From: an uncultured Bacteroidales bacterium
GTDB lineage: Bacteria > Bacteroidota > Bacteroidia > Bacteroidales > Paludibacteraceae
Direction: 5' to 3'
Assembly (NCBI GenBank): GCA_949282265.1
Contig: CASDOZ010000007.1
Coordinates: 1-64,000, forward strand
Length of the DNA: 64,000 nt
Shown here: positions 62,707-64,000 of the stretch, one piece after another
Position numbering within the stretch: the stretch's first letter is position 1
Layout: every line of letters starts with the position of its first letter
Position numbers and translations under genes: made by a program
Notes under the pieces: model-generated
Seen by the model: only the letters and a program-made list of their open reading frames with translations
What the model was told of the DNA's origin: nothing
Databases searched by the model: none

Positions 62707-64000
62707 ATGGGATTGAGAAACGCTCTCCTCGCTATTTTAATAGCAACCTGCGCCGGTCGTGCATGGCCGGCCGTGCTTTCCGGGACGGTGACGGACAAGC
62801 AAACCACCGAACCCCTGATAGGCGCATCCGTGCAAATTATAGGAACTACGCTTGGTACGATTACCGATTTTGATGGTAATTTCATTTTGTCCGGATTGTC
62901 GGATGGTACCTATGATCTGGAAGTCCGTTATATCAGCTATAATACAGTCATCCAGCGCGAAGTCCGCATTTTTGGCGAAACCGTGCTACATTTTGAGTTG
63001 GAACCAGCGGATCTGGCTTTGCAGGATGTGGAAGTGGTAGCGAAGCGCAACCGCGAAAGCGAGAATATCCTGCTGCTGGAGCAGAAACAAAGTCTGTTGG
63101 CGGTGCAGGCAATCGGAGCCAAGGAAATGTCGCGCAAGGGTGCCGGCGATGCGGAAGCGGCGGTGACGCAGATTTCTGGTATATCCAAGCAGGAAGGTGT
63201 AAAAAACGTGTTTGTACGGGGATTAGGTGACCGTTATAATGCTACGACACTGAACGGTTTCCCGATTCCATCGGAAGATCCGGAGTATAAAAATGTGGCC
63301 CTTGACTTTTTCGGTTCGGACATGATTCGGAATATCGATGTCAATAAGGTATTCGATGCGTCCACAAACGGCGATGTCGGTGGTGCGGCCATCAATATCA
63401 ATTCCAAGGAACTATTAGGCGAATCGGCGTTTGGTGTGGAAATCGAAGGCGGCTTAAACAGCGAAATACCGGGGACAACGTTTTTGAGCCAGGATGGGGT
63501 CAATTATCTGGGTATGGCCAATGCAGTCCGCCCGACAGATGGGAAGTTCGATTTCCCGAACAGCCTTGACCCGTCTGTTGTTGCTTTGCCTGTAAATCAT
63601 AGTTTTGCGCTTTCCGGCGGCAGGCAGTTCCGTTTGGGTGCGGCAGGTAATCCGCTTTCGGTTTTTGTCGTGGCATCGCATTCCACGGATTATGCCTATA
63701 CGCAGGAAACTGTACGCAGTGCGACAGCCGATGGGACGGTTTACCAGGACCAGGCCGGCAACAAATATTCCATCAGCACAAACCAGCTTGTGCTGGCCAA
63801 TGTGGATTTTGGCATGGGCAACAAACACGGGCTGTCATATAATTTCATGCTGCTCCATGTGAACGATGAATATGTAGGCGACTACGCCGGTATGCATACC
63901 GAAAAATTCCAGGCTGCCGATGATTATTACGGTTTTTCGCGCCGCCAGCAGAACAATGACAACTTGCTGCTTACGCAACAGTTGCTGACCGAATGGACGC
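62707..64000 (+). CDS. TonB-dependent receptor with N-terminal CarboxypepD_reg-like domain (partial)
   Basis: An open frame of 431 codons runs off the window edge. A signal peptide is followed by a carboxypeptidase regulatory-like domain (residues 22-105: SGTVTDKQTTEPLIGASVQI, GTITDFDGNFILSGL, YDLEVRYISYNTVI), then a plug domain about 115-240 (GAKEMSRKGAGDAEAAVTQI, NVFVRGLGDRYNATTLNGFP, DVGGAAININSK) and the first barrel strands. The ligand cannot be told from this part. TACTTTTG (62672-62679) is a likely -7 element about 28 nt before the ATG. The fused plug style with VRGLGDRYN resembles receptors of the CirA/Omp121-like group rather than SusC. Confidence 0.9.
   Translation, partial: MGLRNALLAILIATCAGRAWPAVLSGTVTDKQTTEPLIGASVQIIGTTLGTITDFDGNFILSGLSDGTYDLEVRYISYNTVIQREVRIFGETVLHFELEPADLALQDVEVVAKRNRESENILLLEQKQSLLAVQAIGAKEMSRKGAGDAEAAVTQISGISKQEGVKNVFVRGLGDRYNATTLNGFPIPSEDPEYKNVALDFFGSDMIRNIDVNKVFDASTNGDVGGAAININSKELLGESAFGVEIEGGLNSEIPGTTFLSQDGVNYLGMANAVRPTDGKFDFPNSLDPSVVALPVNHSFALSGGRQFRLGAAGNPLSVFVVASHSTDYAYTQETVRSATADGTVYQDQAGNKYSISTNQLVLANVDFGMGNKHGLSYNFMLLHVNDEYVGDYAGMHTEKFQAADDYYGFSRRQQNNDNLLLTQQLLTEWT

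Noticed and set aside
1-64000. Mobile elements, prophage, CRISPR arrays, rRNA operons or replication origins
   Set aside because: No transposase, integrase, phage structural gene, spaced direct repeats, rRNA segments or origin-like clusters were seen on either strand; the accessory signals are limited to small toxin-antitoxin remnants and Fic.

Overview
The window comes from a Bacteroidales genome (phylum Bacteroidota); I do not assign a genus. Promoters repeatedly match the Bacteroidetes primary-sigma consensus (TTTG, 19-20 nt, TAnnTTTG), and Shine-Dalgarno sites are mostly weak or absent. Marker genes agree: a TonB receptor with a carboxypeptidase-regulatory-like domain, a DUF4465 lipoprotein, a T9SS-type C-terminal domain, a PorT-like barrel and an EF-G2-type elongation factor. 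Ptb-Buk, class III ribonucleotide reductase and a CGCAxxGCC redox protein indicate an anaerobic, fermentative, probably gut-associated cell.

Layout. 1-2400 is a visibly A+T-rich accessory patch: a fragment resembling an antitoxin start, a Fic-domain protein, and a VapBC-like module whose toxin is frameshifted and has lost catalytic acids. 2480-10300 is housekeeping: LolD-like ATPase, tRNA-Arg(CCU), RNase HI, an MFS-PlsC fusion, a U32 peptidase, a structured RNA that may be 6S RNA, a small lipoprotein and RecG. 10350-12760 holds two secreted proteins of unusual composition and a CGCAxxGCC protein. 13038-19681 is an efflux operon (TetR, lipoprotein, RND adaptor, RND pump, TolC) with 4-8 nt overlaps. 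A leftward unit encodes a CE7 esterase coupled to MutS2. After about 860 nt without a convincing gene (own promoter, several inverted repeats), a second leftward unit carries an alpha/beta hydrolase, Ptb and Buk.

27301-38885 is rightward: TPM protein and LemA; dxs-trkA-trkH; a CPA2 antiporter overlapping an HGSNAT-like membrane acyltransferase; then RibF fused to an N-terminal MmcQ/YjbR domain. 38987-44468 is a cobalamin-acquisition region: one B12 riboswitch before a BtuB-like receptor and a BtuG-like beta-propeller lipoprotein, a second before a DUF4465 lipoprotein. nrdDG, a PorT-like barrel with a Nudix hydrolase, a CorC/HlyC protein and a PpiD-like foldase follow. After a short T9SS-tagged protein and a transglutaminase come rimP-nusA-infB, hflX, an EF-G paralogue with degenerate GTPase motifs, and a TonB receptor cut by the window edge.

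Most notable: the RibF-MmcQ fusion, the split B12-riboswitch locus, the EF-G2-type factor, the 6S-like hairpin RNA, the decayed toxin-antitoxin module, and the hairpin-rich leader around 23.5-24.05 kb. No insertion sequence, CRISPR array, rRNA or prophage gene was seen. Start codons were chosen from signal peptides, family alignment from memory, overlaps and promoter position; no search was run.
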